A DNA stretch of 64,000 bases from contig NZ_CP155618.1 of the NCBI RefSeq assembly GCF_031128465.2, positions 815,501 through 879,500 on the forward strand. Direction: 5' to 3'. The stretch is from Mariniflexile litorale. Lineage in GTDB: Bacteria; Bacteroidota; Bacteroidia; Flavobacteriales; Flavobacteriaceae. A model generated the notes under the pieces. That model was not told the origin of the DNA and made no database searches. It worked only from the letters and a program-made list of their open reading frames with translations. This document shows positions 16,784-25,455 of this stretch, in pieces. Every line of letters starts with the position of its first letter. Within the stretch, counting starts at the first letter, position 1. The translations under genes were made by a program, and so were the position numbers.

Positions 16784-17803
16784 ATGAATAAACAAGATAT
16801 TTCAAATATAAAACACCTATTATCAATCCCAAAAAAGATAGTAATTGTACCCCATAAAAACCCTGATGGTGACGCTATTGGCTCCACATTAGGACTGTAT
16901 CATTATCTCACAAAAAACAATCATCAAGTACAAGTTATAACACCTAACGATTACCCGTTTTTTTTAAAATGGATTCCGAGTGAACAAAACATATTAAAAT
17001 ACGATTCACAAACAGAAGCTTGTGATAGTTTAATAAATGATGCCGATATTATTTTTACTTTGGATTTTAATGCATTGCACAGAGCTGGAAATATGGAAAC
17101 CATTCTAGCTGCAAGTAAAGCTATTAAAATAATGATTGATCACCACCAAGCACCAGATGATTATGCTACATATGTGTTTAGCGACGTAAGCATGAGTTCT
17201 ACTTGCGAAATGGTGTATCATTTTATTGATATGTTAGGTGATTTAAGCCTTATCGACACCAACATTGCTACATGTTTATATGTAGGTATTATGACCGATA
17301 CAGGTTCGTTTAGATTTCCTTCAACCTCTAGTGAAACACATCGAATTATAGCCGATTTAATTGATAAAGGTGCTAATAATTCGGTAATTCATAATAACAT
17401 TTATGACACAAATAGTTATAAAAGCTTGCAATTATTAGGCTGTGCTTTAACTAATTTAAAAGTTATTCCAGAATCTAAAACTGCTTACATAACACTATCT
17501 CAAGAAGAATTAAACCGGTACGATCACAAAAAAGGAGATACTGAAGGTATTGTGAATTATGGCTTATCATTAGATAATGTTGTTTTAGCTGCAATTTTTA
17601 TTGAAGACAAACAAGAAGGTATTATCAAAATCTCTTTGCGTTCTAAAGGCAGTTTTTCTGTAAACGAAATGTCTCGGTCTCATTTTGAAGGTGGTGGCCA
17701 TATAAATGCAGCTGGCGGAAAAAGCTCTTTATCTTTAAAAGATACCGTTGAAAAATTTATTAGTATATTGCCTAGTTATAATAAAGCCCTAAACAATGAA
17801 TAA
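16784..17803 (+). CDS. DHH family phosphoesterase (NrnA-like)
   Basis: The DHH domain has NPDGDAIGS (about residues 24-32), DFNALHR and the DHH motif in MIDHHQAP. The DHHA1 part ends with GGGHINAAGG (about 302-311). Such proteins degrade nanoRNAs and/or dephosphorylate pAp; which activity dominates here is not visible. I use the ATG at 16784 because the longer reading from 16751 would translate through the promoter, giving 339 residues. The end overlaps gldI by 8 nt. Confidence 0.92.
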   Translation: MNKQDISNIKHLLSIPKKIVIVPHKNPDGDAIGSTLGLYHYLTKNNHQVQVITPNDYPFFLKWIPSEQNILKYDSQTEACDSLINDADIIFTLDFNALHRAGNMETILAASKAIKIMIDHHQAPDDYATYVFSDVSMSSTCEMVYHFIDMLGDLSLIDTNIATCLYVGIMTDTGSFRFPSTSSETHRIIADLIDKGANNSVIHNNIYDTNSYKSLQLLGCALTNLKVIPESKTAYITLSQEELNRYDHKKGDTEGIVNYGLSLDNVVLAAIFIEDKQEGIIKISLRSKGSFSVNEMSRSHFEGGGHINAAGGKSSLSLKDTVEKFISILPSYNKALNNE

Positions 17804-18344
17804 ATTAGTCCTACTTGTTTTAATCTTACTAGCCGTTATTAGCTGTAAACAACCAGAAGCCAGACGCCCTGTTTCTGTAAGTTCCGGTTCTTTTATTAAT
17901 GCTTCCGTAGAACGAAACAAAAAATTATATGCTCACGAACAATCTCAAATAGAGAAAATCATGAAGCAGCATAAAGACAATAACTATATCGCATCAGAAA
18001 GTGGTTTTTGGTATTACTACAATACCAAAGTTGAAATTGATTCATTTGAAACTCCTGAATTTGGAGACATCGTGAACTACGATTACAATGTAAAAGCACT
18101 AAACGGTAGCTTAATATATTCTAAAGAAGAACTTAAAACGCAAACCTATGCCATGGACAGAGAAGAGTTATTTACCGGACTTCGCGAAGGCTTAAAACTT
18201 TTAAAAACGGGTGAAACAGCTACTTTTTTATTTCCTTCTCAAAAAGCCTATGGTTATTATGGTGATGAACATAAAATAAGAAGCAACACCCCTTTAATAT
18301 GTGAAGTTACCATACATTCTATTAATCAAAATCAAACAAATTAG
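17796..18344 (+). CDS. gldI: Gliding-motility-associated peptidyl-prolyl isomerase GldI
   Basis: A lipoprotein signal peptide ends at the cysteine in LLAVISCKQPEA (about residue 17). An FKBP-type domain of about 100 residues follows, with DIVNYDYNVKALNG and FTGLREGLKLLKTGETATFLFPSQKAYGYYG. Order and length match flavobacterial GldI, which is thought to assist folding of gliding/T9SS components in the periplasm. It overlaps nrnA and is followed 2 nt later by another isomerase gene. Confidence 0.88.
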   Translation: MNKLVLLVLILLAVISCKQPEARRPVSVSSGSFINASVERNKKLYAHEQSQIEKIMKQHKDNNYIASESGFWYYYNTKVEIDSFETPEFGDIVNYDYNVKALNGSLIYSKEELKTQTYAMDREELFTGLREGLKLLKTGETATFLFPSQKAYGYYGDEHKIRSNTPLICEVTIHSINQNQTN

Positions 18345-18346
18345 TA

Positions 18347-19474
18347 ATGACTCCTTTAAAACATTTTTTTAAAGCTTTATTAGTTACTGTTGTAATAGTA
18401 ATTACATCTTGTAAAGCACAATACCCCGACCTAGAAGATGGTATTTATGCTGAATTTGTTACCACAAAAGGCATTATGGTAGCTAAATTAGCTTACGATA
18501 AAACACCTATTACTGTTGCCAATTTTGTGTCGCTTGCAGAAGGTACCAACACAATGGTGGACAGTGCTTTTAGAGAGAAAGATTTCTACAACGGTCTTAT
18601 TTTCCATAGAGTAATGGACAAATTCATGATTCAAGGTGGAGATCCAACTGGTACGGGTAGCGGAGGTCCTGGCTACCTATTTATGGATGAATTTCATCCA
18701 GATTTAAAACATGACAAACCAGGTATTTTATCTATGGCCAATTCGGGACCCAAAACAAATGGCAGTCAATTTTTTATTACTGAAGTCCCTAAGCCACATC
18801 TAGATAATGTTCATTCTATATTTGGTGAACTTGTCATTGGTTTAGATATTCAAGATAGTATTTCTAATGTAAAAACAGGTCCAGGAAACAAACCCATTGA
18901 AGATGTCGTTATTGAAGAACTAAATATTATAAGAAAAGGGAAATCTGCTAAAAATTTTGATGCTCAAGATGTTTTTGTTAATCATTTTGCTAAAGCTGAA
19001 AAACTTGAAAAAGAAAAAATAGCTAAAGCCGAAGCTCTTTTAAAAGACACAAAAAAAAGATTTACAAAACAACAAGAACAAGCAACTACTTTAGCCTCTG
19101 GTTTAAAATATATTGTTACTAAAAAAGGTACTGGTAAAGATTTAAAAGAAACTAGTAAAGTTTTAACCAACTACTCGTTGTATTTAGAAGACGGAAAAAT
19201 ACTTGATACCAACCAATTAGATATAGCTGAAATTTTTGGCATTGTTAATAATCATAGAAAAGAAGCCAATCAATACCAACCTATAGTGGCAGATTTAAGT
19301 CCTAATGCACAAATGATTGCTGGCTTTAAAGAAGGCTTACAACAATTACGGGAAGGTGATAAAGCGACACTATTTATTCCATACCATTTAGGTTATGGTG
19401 AAACAGGAAACAGGTCCATCCCACCTAGAACAAATTTAATTTTTGAAGTAGAAGTATTAAAACTTCAAAAATAA
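18347..19474 (+). CDS. Cyclophilin-FKBP fusion lipoprotein
   Basis: This is a lipoprotein (ITSCKAQYP, cysteine near residue 22) with two different prolyl-isomerase folds. The N-terminal cyclophilin domain (about 30-195) shows FHRVMDKFMIQGGDPTGTG and NGSQFFITE. The C-terminal FKBP domain (about 250-375) shows GFKEGLQQLREGDKATLFIP and IPPRTNLIFEVEV. A lysine-rich linker lies between. It is a probable periplasmic folding factor, translated with gldI. Confidence 0.92.
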   Translation: MTPLKHFFKALLVTVVIVITSCKAQYPDLEDGIYAEFVTTKGIMVAKLAYDKTPITVANFVSLAEGTNTMVDSAFREKDFYNGLIFHRVMDKFMIQGGDPTGTGSGGPGYLFMDEFHPDLKHDKPGILSMANSGPKTNGSQFFITEVPKPHLDNVHSIFGELVIGLDIQDSISNVKTGPGNKPIEDVVIEELNIIRKGKSAKNFDAQDVFVNHFAKAEKLEKEKIAKAEALLKDTKKRFTKQQEQATTLASGLKYIVTKKGTGKDLKETSKVLTNYSLYLEDGKILDTNQLDIAEIFGIVNNHRKEANQYQPIVADLSPNAQMIAGFKEGLQQLREGDKATLFIPYHLGYGETGNRSIPPRTNLIFEVEVLKLQK

Positions 19475-19521
19475 TTTTATAAAAAAGCATACTAATAAAA
19501 AACGCTGTAAATTATAACTCT

Positions 19522-20451
19522 ATGTACCTATTAAAATTTGATTGGAATCCCATAACAGGCATCGACATTATTGGAAATTTCAAACTACACTTCTACAGCC
19601 TCATGTGGGTGGTAGCCTTTGTTTTAGGCTGGTATATTATGAAGCGTATATTTACTAAAGAAAAAATATCTTTAGAATATCTAGACCCTTTATTTATATA
19701 CACGGTTTTAGCAACTATGATTGGAGCACGTTTAGGGCATGTGTTATTTTATCAATCTGAATTAATATCTGAAGATTTTTTTAGCATCTTTCTACCTTTT
19801 AAGTTTAAAGGCGGTTTTGAATTTACAGGTTTTCAAGGACTTGCAAGTCATGGTGCTGCTATAGGTATTATTATAGGTATGTACTTGTACCGTAAAAAAT
19901 ACAACTATAAATCCTTACTTTGGATTTTAGACCGTGTGGTGATATCGGTTGCTTTGGGCGCTATATTTATTAGAATTGGAAACTTTATAAATTCTGAAAT
20001 TATTGGAAAAATCACTGATTCTTCTTTTGGCGTTCGTTTTATTCAAGATGAATACTATAAAAACCAAATTGTACAATTAACAGGTATTAATGATATTCCA
20101 AAAGCTTACAATGCTGTTACTAATAATCCGCAATTTGCAGAATTATTGAATGCTGTTCCATACCGTCACCCTGCACAATTATACGAATCATTCTGTTATA
20201 TTTTTGTATTTTTAATTTTATGGTATTTCTATTCTAAAACAACAAAAAGAGACCAAACTGGATTTCTTTTTGGATTGTTTTTAATTCTATTATGGACTGT
20301 ACGTTTCTTTGTTGAATTTGTAAAAGAACCTCAAGGAGAAGAATACATCAATTGGTTCGGGTTAAATACGGGGCAATGGTTAAGCATTCCTTTTATAATT
20401 ATTGGTCTCTATTTTATGTTTATCTATAAACCTAAAACTACAGTTAAATAA
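19522..20451 (+). CDS. lgt: Prolipoprotein diacylglyceryl transferase
   Basis: It transfers diacylglycerol to the lipobox cysteine of prolipoproteins at the inner membrane. Seven membrane segments carry GARLGHVLFYQ (about 73-83), the catalytic HGA in LASHGAAIGI (about 112-121) and the Lgt signature RIGNFINSEIIGK (about 152-164). The C-terminal RHPAQLYESF is also typical. It is 309 residues long, in a cluster that encodes several lipoproteins it would modify. Confidence 0.96.
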   Translation: MYLLKFDWNPITGIDIIGNFKLHFYSLMWVVAFVLGWYIMKRIFTKEKISLEYLDPLFIYTVLATMIGARLGHVLFYQSELISEDFFSIFLPFKFKGGFEFTGFQGLASHGAAIGIIIGMYLYRKKYNYKSLLWILDRVVISVALGAIFIRIGNFINSEIIGKITDSSFGVRFIQDEYYKNQIVQLTGINDIPKAYNAVTNNPQFAELLNAVPYRHPAQLYESFCYIFVFLILWYFYSKTTKRDQTGFLFGLFLILLWTVRFFVEFVKEPQGEEYINWFGLNTGQWLSIPFIIIGLYFMFIYKPKTTVK

Positions 20452-20452
20452 G

Positions 20453-20929
20453 ATGTTTATTAAACATATTACATTAATTTCTATTTTGACTTTAAGTGTT
20501 TTTGCTTGTAAAGAAGATAAAAAGCCTATTAAACAAACTGATATTTCATTTAAAAAAGAAGGTGAGCTTAGTATTTTTAAATTGGTAGATTCTACCAGTT
20601 TGAAAATAGATATTGAAATAGCTGACACCGATTTTGACATCCAAACCGGATTAATGTATCGCGATTCCATGAAAAAAAACCAAGGCATGTTATTTGTTTT
20701 TGATGATGAAACTGAACGGTACTTTTACATGAAAAACACTAAAATAGCATTGGATCTTGTGTATATTAACGGAGCAAAAAAAATAGTTAGCTTTCAAAAA
20801 AATGCTAAACCATTTGATGAAACTTCACTCCCATCAAACGAGCCTGCAAAATATGTTTTAGAAGTTAACGCTGGTTTAACAGATGAATGGTCTCTTACCG
20901 TGGGCGATAGTATCAGCTATAGCGAATAA
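20453..20929 (+). CDS. DUF192 domain lipoprotein
   Basis: I use the ATG at 20453, one base after the lgt stop. The 17-residue upstream extension lacks a signal sequence, whereas this start gives MFIKHITLISILTLSVFAC, a clear lipoprotein signal peptide. The DUF192 core has GLMYRDSMKKNQGMLFVFDDE and RYFYMKNTKIALDLVYI. It is secreted and of unknown biochemical role. At 158 residues it is standard for the family. Confidence 0.9.
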   Translation: MFIKHITLISILTLSVFACKEDKKPIKQTDISFKKEGELSIFKLVDSTSLKIDIEIADTDFDIQTGLMYRDSMKKNQGMLFVFDDETERYFYMKNTKIALDLVYINGAKKIVSFQKNAKPFDETSLPSNEPAKYVLEVNAGLTDEWSLTVGDSISYSE

Positions 20930-20958
20930 ACTTCAACCTTATACTATACCACAAGCTA

Positions 20959-21630
20959 TTAAAAAAACTCTTTATACTGCATCACTCGAAAATCGAAGGT
21001 GTTAAATTGATGATTTTTAGCTTTTAAATGTTTGTATAAAGGTAGTTTACTTATTGAAATATTTGCAGCACCAGAACTCGAAGTTAGTGAAACGGTTTTA
21101 ATAATTCTGGAGGAAGAGTCCAAATTACCCTTTAATTTAAATTGGTGTATTCTAGGCACTTCAGAAGAAATAACTTCTAACTTTAAGTCAAAGTTTTTAA
21201 GATGTTTTCTAAAGAAATATTCGGGTCCATTTTTGCTATTTCCACCAGTAAACAGAAGCGTATCAATATTTGGAAATGCCTTTAAATAGCCTATCAAATT
21301 TCTTAGTTTTATGTTTTTCATACCCAAATCTGAAGCGTCAATTTTATCACGTTCACAACTTTCAACAATATCACAAACGCCAATTTTATAATTTATCAAA
21401 AATGATTTGCGTTCATTGACTGCTTCTTGAGAATTATCATACCTTAAATTGAGATTATAAATTTTATCGATAAAAAACCACAGCGAATTATAATAACTTC
21501 CATAACAAAAATCAACATCTTTTTCTAAAAGCTGTCCCATTGAAAAACGTGGAGGAGGCAGTGTGCCCACAATTAACTTGGTAGTATCTGGTTGAATGAA
21601 TGGTTGATATGGATGCTTATGTACAAACAA
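20959..21630 (-). CDS. Uracil-DNA glycosylase superfamily protein
   Basis: The start (HKHPYQPFIQPDTTKLIVGTLPP) and the later LLFTGGNSKNG and SLTSSSGAANIS segments match the UDG-like superfamily. Its members remove damaged bases from DNA or are uncharacterised. The length is 223 residues. The only reasonable start is TTG at 21628-21630, since the frame closes about 39 nt upstream and no ATG lies between. The exact glycosylase class and activity are not resolved. Confidence 0.75.
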   Translation of the reverse strand: MFVHKHPYQPFIQPDTTKLIVGTLPPPRFSMGQLLEKDVDFCYGSYYNSLWFFIDKIYNLNLRYDNSQEAVNERKSFLINYKIGVCDIVESCERDKIDASDLGMKNIKLRNLIGYLKAFPNIDTLLFTGGNSKNGPEYFFRKHLKNFDLKLEVISSEVPRIHQFKLKGNLDSSSRIIKTVSLTSSSGAANISISKLPLYKHLKAKNHQFNTFDFRVMQYKEFF

Positions 21631-21693
21631 CTTTTTTACTTTGATTTTTATATGAATTTTTGTATTTTATGGCTATTAAAAATAGATTAAATT

Positions 21694-21828
21694 ATGGGAA
21701 AAGGAGATAAAAAAACAAAACGAGGTAAAATAAATCGAGGTACTTTTGGTGCTAGACGCCCTAGAATAAAAAAGAAACCTTCTATTGAAAGTAAAATTAG
21801 CATTGATAAAAAAGCCATTGTAAAATAA
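21694..21828 (+). CDS. 30S ribosomal protein bTHX
   Basis: This 44-residue basic protein starts MGKGDKKTKRGKINRGTFGA and continues with RRPRIKKKP, the characteristic THX sequence that seats in the head of the small ribosomal subunit. It is short and easily missed. The gene stands alone on the (+) strand, ending inside a terminator stem shared with the convergent TPR gene. Confidence 0.93.
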   Translation: MGKGDKKTKRGKINRGTFGARRPRIKKKPSIESKISIDKKAIVK

Positions 21829-21835
21829 TGGCTTT
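21811..21835. terminator. Terminator overlapping the bTHX stop codon
   Basis: A perfect 9-bp stem (AAAGCCATT with AATGGCTTT) with a 7-nt loop contains the last codons of bTHX and reaches the stop codon of the convergent gene at 21835. One hairpin therefore ends both transcripts. Confidence 0.75.
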
Positions 21836-22560
21836 TAGCTAAGTTCTACCAAAAGTTTTTCAACCTCCTGAACCGTGGTTCTATAAATGCGTTTATTTGC
21901 ACTTGTCATGTTTTGAGATTCAATCTTTATTTCTTCTAATATTTCTTTAGCATCAGTTGCTTTATCTTTGCTTATTAAAAACTTAGCAAGTGCTAAACGC
22001 TCATTGTAAAAGGAATAGCGAATGTCTATTTTTCTTAAATTCGCCTCTGCTGCTTCAAAATTCCCTAATTTCTCTAAAGCTAAACCATATAAAAATTGAG
22101 CTCTCGATTTTTTAAATTCAGATTGATTTTGAATTTTTTCAGCAAATAAAATAACTTTATTATAATCTTTAAGACCATAATATGCCTCTATTAATTTATT
22201 GGTAACATAAAAATCGTTTTGAGAGCTATCTTCCAACGCCGCTAAATAATGTGGTATGGCATTTTTGTAATCCTTAATATCTAATAATGCATCGGCTAAA
22301 TTAACTCTGTTTTGGTAAGTCTCAGTAAATTGGAGTCGCTTTTCTAAATCTTTAATCTTTTTTGTAGGATTGATAACTGAAACTATTTCCTCTTGAATCT
22401 TTTCTGCATCCTGTTTGTTATAAACTTGAGTTATTAGATAAATAATGGAACCTATAACAGGTATAAACATGATTAAAAAATACCAGTAATAGGCATTTCT
22501 GTTTTTATACGCATGATAAATACAATAGCCTTGAAGTAATAGAATTAAATAATATGGCAT
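21835..22560 (-). CDS. Membrane-anchored TPR protein
   Basis: Two N-terminal hydrophobic segments (MPYYLILLLQGYCIYHAY and YWYFLIMFIPVIGSIIYLI) resemble the N-terminal domain of cardiolipin-synthase/PLD-like membrane proteins. TPR-like helices follow over residues 75-220 (LADALLDIKDYKNAIPHY, QFLYGLALEKLGNFEAAEANL). No catalytic motif was found, so a scaffold role is likely. It lies 3 nt downstream of yaaA and is probably co-transcribed. Confidence 0.82.
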   Translation of the reverse strand: MPYYLILLLQGYCIYHAYKNRNAYYWYFLIMFIPVIGSIIYLITQVYNKQDAEKIQEEIVSVINPTKKIKDLEKRLQFTETYQNRVNLADALLDIKDYKNAIPHYLAALEDSSQNDFYVTNKLIEAYYGLKDYNKVILFAEKIQNQSEFKKSRAQFLYGLALEKLGNFEAAEANLRKIDIRYSFYNERLALAKFLISKDKATDAKEILEEIKIESQNMTSANKRIYRTTVQEVEKLLVELS

Positions 22561-22563
22561 AGG

Positions 22564-23322
22564 TTATCTAATAAAAGTTAATTCGGTATCTGTAGACATA
22601 GGTTCACTAAAATTATAACCTTGGTAATTAAACCCTTTAATATCGTCAATTGTTTTTGCATCGGTATCTATAACATAGCGAGCCATTAAACCTCGGGCTT
22701 GTTTGGCAAAGGTCATTATCATTTTGTATTCCCCATTTTTGAAATCTTTAAAATTAGCTGTAATGACGGGCGCTTTTAAAACTTTAATATCTATCGCTTT
22801 AAAGTATTCATTACTTGCTAGATTTAATAGCAATTCTCCTTCTTCCAATTCGTCATTTAAAGCTTCAGCAATAGCTTTTTTCCAGAACTCATATAAATTT
22901 TTGTTTTTTCCAACAGGAAATTTAGTTCCCATTTCTAAACGGTAAGGCTGTATTAAATCTAAAGGTTTAAGCAAACCGTATAATCCAGAAATAATACGCA
23001 GGGTGTTTTGTGTCGCCTCTATTTTATCTTCAGCTATATTAAAGGCGTCTAAGCCTCTATACACCTCGCCGTTAAAGGCATACATAGCGGGTCTTGCATT
23101 GGCTACCGTAAAAGGTAATTGCCACTCTTGGTTACGCTCGTAATTTAATTGTCCCAACGCATCAGAAATACGCATAAGTATAGACAAACTTTTAGCCGAT
23201 TTCTTTTTAAGTAATTTATTTAAACGCTCTGACTGCTCTAAAAACTGCGGCTGTGTATATTGTGTTGTGGGTAACTTAGTTTCAAAATCGAGTGATTTTG
23301 CTGGTGACAATAGTAATTTCAT
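22564..23322 (-). CDS. yaaA: Peroxide stress protein YaaA (DUF328)
   Basis: The start MKLLLSPAKSLDF and the internal MYAFNGEVYRGLDA, SGLYGLLKPLDLIQPYRLEMGTK and ANFKDFKNGEYKMIMTFAKQARG blocks are diagnostic of YaaA. In E. coli this protein lowers intracellular iron and limits damage during peroxide stress. Length 252 is typical. It is co-oriented with the TPR gene after it. Confidence 0.94.
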   Translation of the reverse strand: MKLLLSPAKSLDFETKLPTTQYTQPQFLEQSERLNKLLKKKSAKSLSILMRISDALGQLNYERNQEWQLPFTVANARPAMYAFNGEVYRGLDAFNIAEDKIEATQNTLRIISGLYGLLKPLDLIQPYRLEMGTKFPVGKNKNLYEFWKKAIAEALNDELEEGELLLNLASNEYFKAIDIKVLKAPVITANFKDFKNGEYKMIMTFAKQARGLMARYVIDTDAKTIDDIKGFNYQGYNFSEPMSTDTELTFIR

Positions 23323-23418
23323 TATCTCATTTTTTTATAATCTCAAAGTTACAACTACAATCTAATAATTAAAACTTAGACAACAACTATTTGTTAATAC
23401 AGCAATAAGATAAATTAA

Positions 23419-23868
23419 TTATGATGAAGCTTCAAAAACATACAGCTTTTCTTCTACCCCATTATTATATAAAGATTTTATAGGTTGAAATCCGTTTTTC
23501 ACATAAAAAGCATCCAAGTTTAAATCTTCAATAGTTAGCCAATAATTTTGCTTGGGATGTATTTTTTTTAATTCATTCAACCAAAGCGATCCTAAATTCT
23601 GACCTCTTTTTTCTTCTAAAACATAAATAAAACCTAAATATAGATACCCTTTTTGAAACCATGAGTTTGCTTCTTCTACAGCATATAGCATATCGGGAGG
23701 GCATGTTGAAAACACCAACCCGCCTGCAATAATTTGGTTGCCGTCTATAAACACATAACACTTTATAGTTTTTTTATATGTTTCCAAAAAAGGCAACAAA
23801 GCTTCTTGCCAATCTTCGGGCAGAATTTTAAAAAAACCCGAAACTTCTTCGCTGAGTTTGAAAGTCAT
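23419..23868 (-). CDS. GNAT family N-acetyltransferase
   Basis: This 149-residue protein has the GNAT layout: GGLVFSTCPPD strands, LGFIYVLEEKRGQNLGSLWLNEL as motif A (acetyl-CoA binding, RGQNLGS about residues 95-101), and a C-terminal LDAFYVKNGFQPIKSLYN segment with the usual Y..GF. The acetyl acceptor is unknown. It is isolated between yaaA and the ATP-grasp gene. Confidence 0.85.
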   Translation of the reverse strand: MTFKLSEEVSGFFKILPEDWQEALLPFLETYKKTIKCYVFIDGNQIIAGGLVFSTCPPDMLYAVEEANSWFQKGYLYLGFIYVLEEKRGQNLGSLWLNELKKIHPKQNYWLTIEDLNLDAFYVKNGFQPIKSLYNNGVEEKLYVFEASS

Positions 23869-23927
23869 TTATGAATGGATTTAATATGAATTAGTTATTA
23901 TATTGAAAATCTCTGTATTACTGAAAA

Positions 23928-23960
23928 GAAAAGTCTTCGACAAGCTCAGACTGACTTTTC
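23928..23960. repeat. REP-like hairpin containing CTTCGACAAGCTCAG
   Basis: A perfect 8-bp inverted repeat (GAAAAGTC at 23928-23935, GACTTTTC at 23953-23960) encloses the word TCGACAAGCTCAGACT. I recognise close variants of CTTCGACAAGCTCAG as short interspersed repeats in many bacterial genomes. It sits in the 130-bp gap after the ATP-grasp gene. Confidence 0.6.
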
Positions 23961-23998
23961 GGTATCAATTGACTGAAAATTTGATTCAAAATTTAATT

Positions 23999-25294
23999 TT
24001 ATAATAAGCCCCACGACCAAAGCTTATCTGAATCTTCAGTCCATCGATCTCCAATATCGGTTCTGTAATACCCATTATTGATAATTACATTACTAATCCT
24101 ATTATACATCATTTTCTGAGCATCTTTCATTGTATTTCCTATACCTGTAACTAAAACGGCAATACCTGTATTACCTGTAATTAACCATTCGTCGTTTACT
24201 TTCTTTAAATGCATGGCGTGCACACCATCTTTACCGTTTTTTTTGAATACCACTACGGCATCTTTAGAAAACAAATTGAATGTTTTTTTGTCATCGTATG
24301 GAAACGGGGGCACTACAATAAAAGCACCTACCTGAAATCCCTTTTTTACATTAATTTTGAATTGTTTTTTAGTTGCTAATTTAAAAAACAATTCCCCTAT
24401 AGGTTCAGTAATACCTGCCCTTTGTATAAATATTTGAGGATACCCAAAACGCGACGTAAACTCTAACGGGTAAATACCATGGCCGTTTACGATACAGTTA
24501 ATATCAATATGTCCAATAAAATTATGTTTGGCTAATGTGCTTTGGAATTTTAATAACGTAGCTTCAAAAATAGGCGAATCTTTGGTCCAAAACATACTGG
24601 TTCCCATTTCTCCGGTAGAAACACCTAATTCTTTAGGGAACAATTTTTTGTGTTCGAAAGTGATGTTGATTGGGTAAATAAATTCAGTCCCATTAAAAAA
24701 TGCTGCGACCGATACTTCTACACCTTTTACTTTTCGCTGCAATTGAAAATTGCCAAAATTGTTACCCCATGATTTTTCGTAGGCTTTTAAAACTCGAATA
24801 ACATCCAAACCCTCATCATCACTACCCACAAATAAGAGTTGTTTAAGCTCTTGTGTTTCACCACAAGGTTTAATTACATATGTATTGGGGTGGGATTGAA
24901 TGTAATTTATGGCATCATTAAATGATGTAAATTCTTTAGAAGGAATGACCTTAATTTTATGCTTTTCTAATTCCGCTTGTCCAAAATTTCTGTCTAGTTC
25001 TAACTTATCGGTATATTCGGTACCACCAATCACTAATTTACCGGCTGCTCTTAATTCACTAGCAACTTTGCCATAACCAGTGTAATCAAACACAATAATA
25101 TCAGCCCAATCTATATGCTTTTCCCATTGTGTTATTTTACTAACAAAACCAAAACCAATTTCTTTGGAGGCTTTATCTTCGATAAACATTTTAACGTCGT
25201 TACCTTCTAATTTAATAGTATTTATAATATCTAAAGATTCGCCCCAGCGCGATACAAAAAGAAACTTTTTGCTCAAGGGATGTTTTGTTTTCAC
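23999..25294 (-). CDS. ATP-grasp protein resembling phosphoribosylamine-glycine ligase
   Basis: The 431-residue protein has an N-terminal Rossmann-like part (KKFLFVSRWGESLDI) followed by an ATP-grasp fold. Motifs are ELDRNFGQAEL, VIKPCGETQELK (about 136-147), QRKVKGVEVSVAAFFNG, IGHIDINCIVNG (metal-binding acid) and LEFTSRFGYPQ. It is PurD-like but lacks the canonical PurD N-terminal GGREHA, and it stands outside a purine operon. Its substrates are therefore uncertain. Confidence 0.75.
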   Translation of the reverse strand: MKTKHPLSKKFLFVSRWGESLDIINTIKLEGNDVKMFIEDKASKEIGFGFVSKITQWEKHIDWADIIVFDYTGYGKVASELRAAGKLVIGGTEYTDKLELDRNFGQAELEKHKIKVIPSKEFTSFNDAINYIQSHPNTYVIKPCGETQELKQLLFVGSDDEGLDVIRVLKAYEKSWGNNFGNFQLQRKVKGVEVSVAAFFNGTEFIYPINITFEHKKLFPKELGVSTGEMGTSMFWTKDSPIFEATLLKFQSTLAKHNFIGHIDINCIVNGHGIYPLEFTSRFGYPQIFIQRAGITEPIGELFFKLATKKQFKINVKKGFQVGAFIVVPPFPYDDKKTFNLFSKDAVVVFKKNGKDGVHAMHLKKVNDEWLITGNTGIAVLVTGIGNTMKDAQKMMYNRISNVIINNGYYRTDIGDRWTEDSDKLWSWGLL

Positions 25295-25399
25295 TAGTAA
25301 TACATATGGGTTTTAAATGATTGAAATATTTATCAAATGTATTTAAATTAGTTGTTTGTTGTATATACGATTATTATTAAAATATGGGATAATATAAAA

Positions 25400-25436
25400 C
25401 AAAAAAAAAGCCTATTAACAGCTTGTTAATAGGCTT
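25400..25436 (-). terminator. secDF terminator
   Basis: A perfect 13-bp stem (25408-25420 with 25424-25436) has a 3-nt loop and, on the (-) strand, runs into at least eight U residues. It is a textbook intrinsic terminator located 20 nt after the secDF stop codon. Confidence 0.93.
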
Positions 25437-25455
25437 TAATAAAAAATATTTTGAG

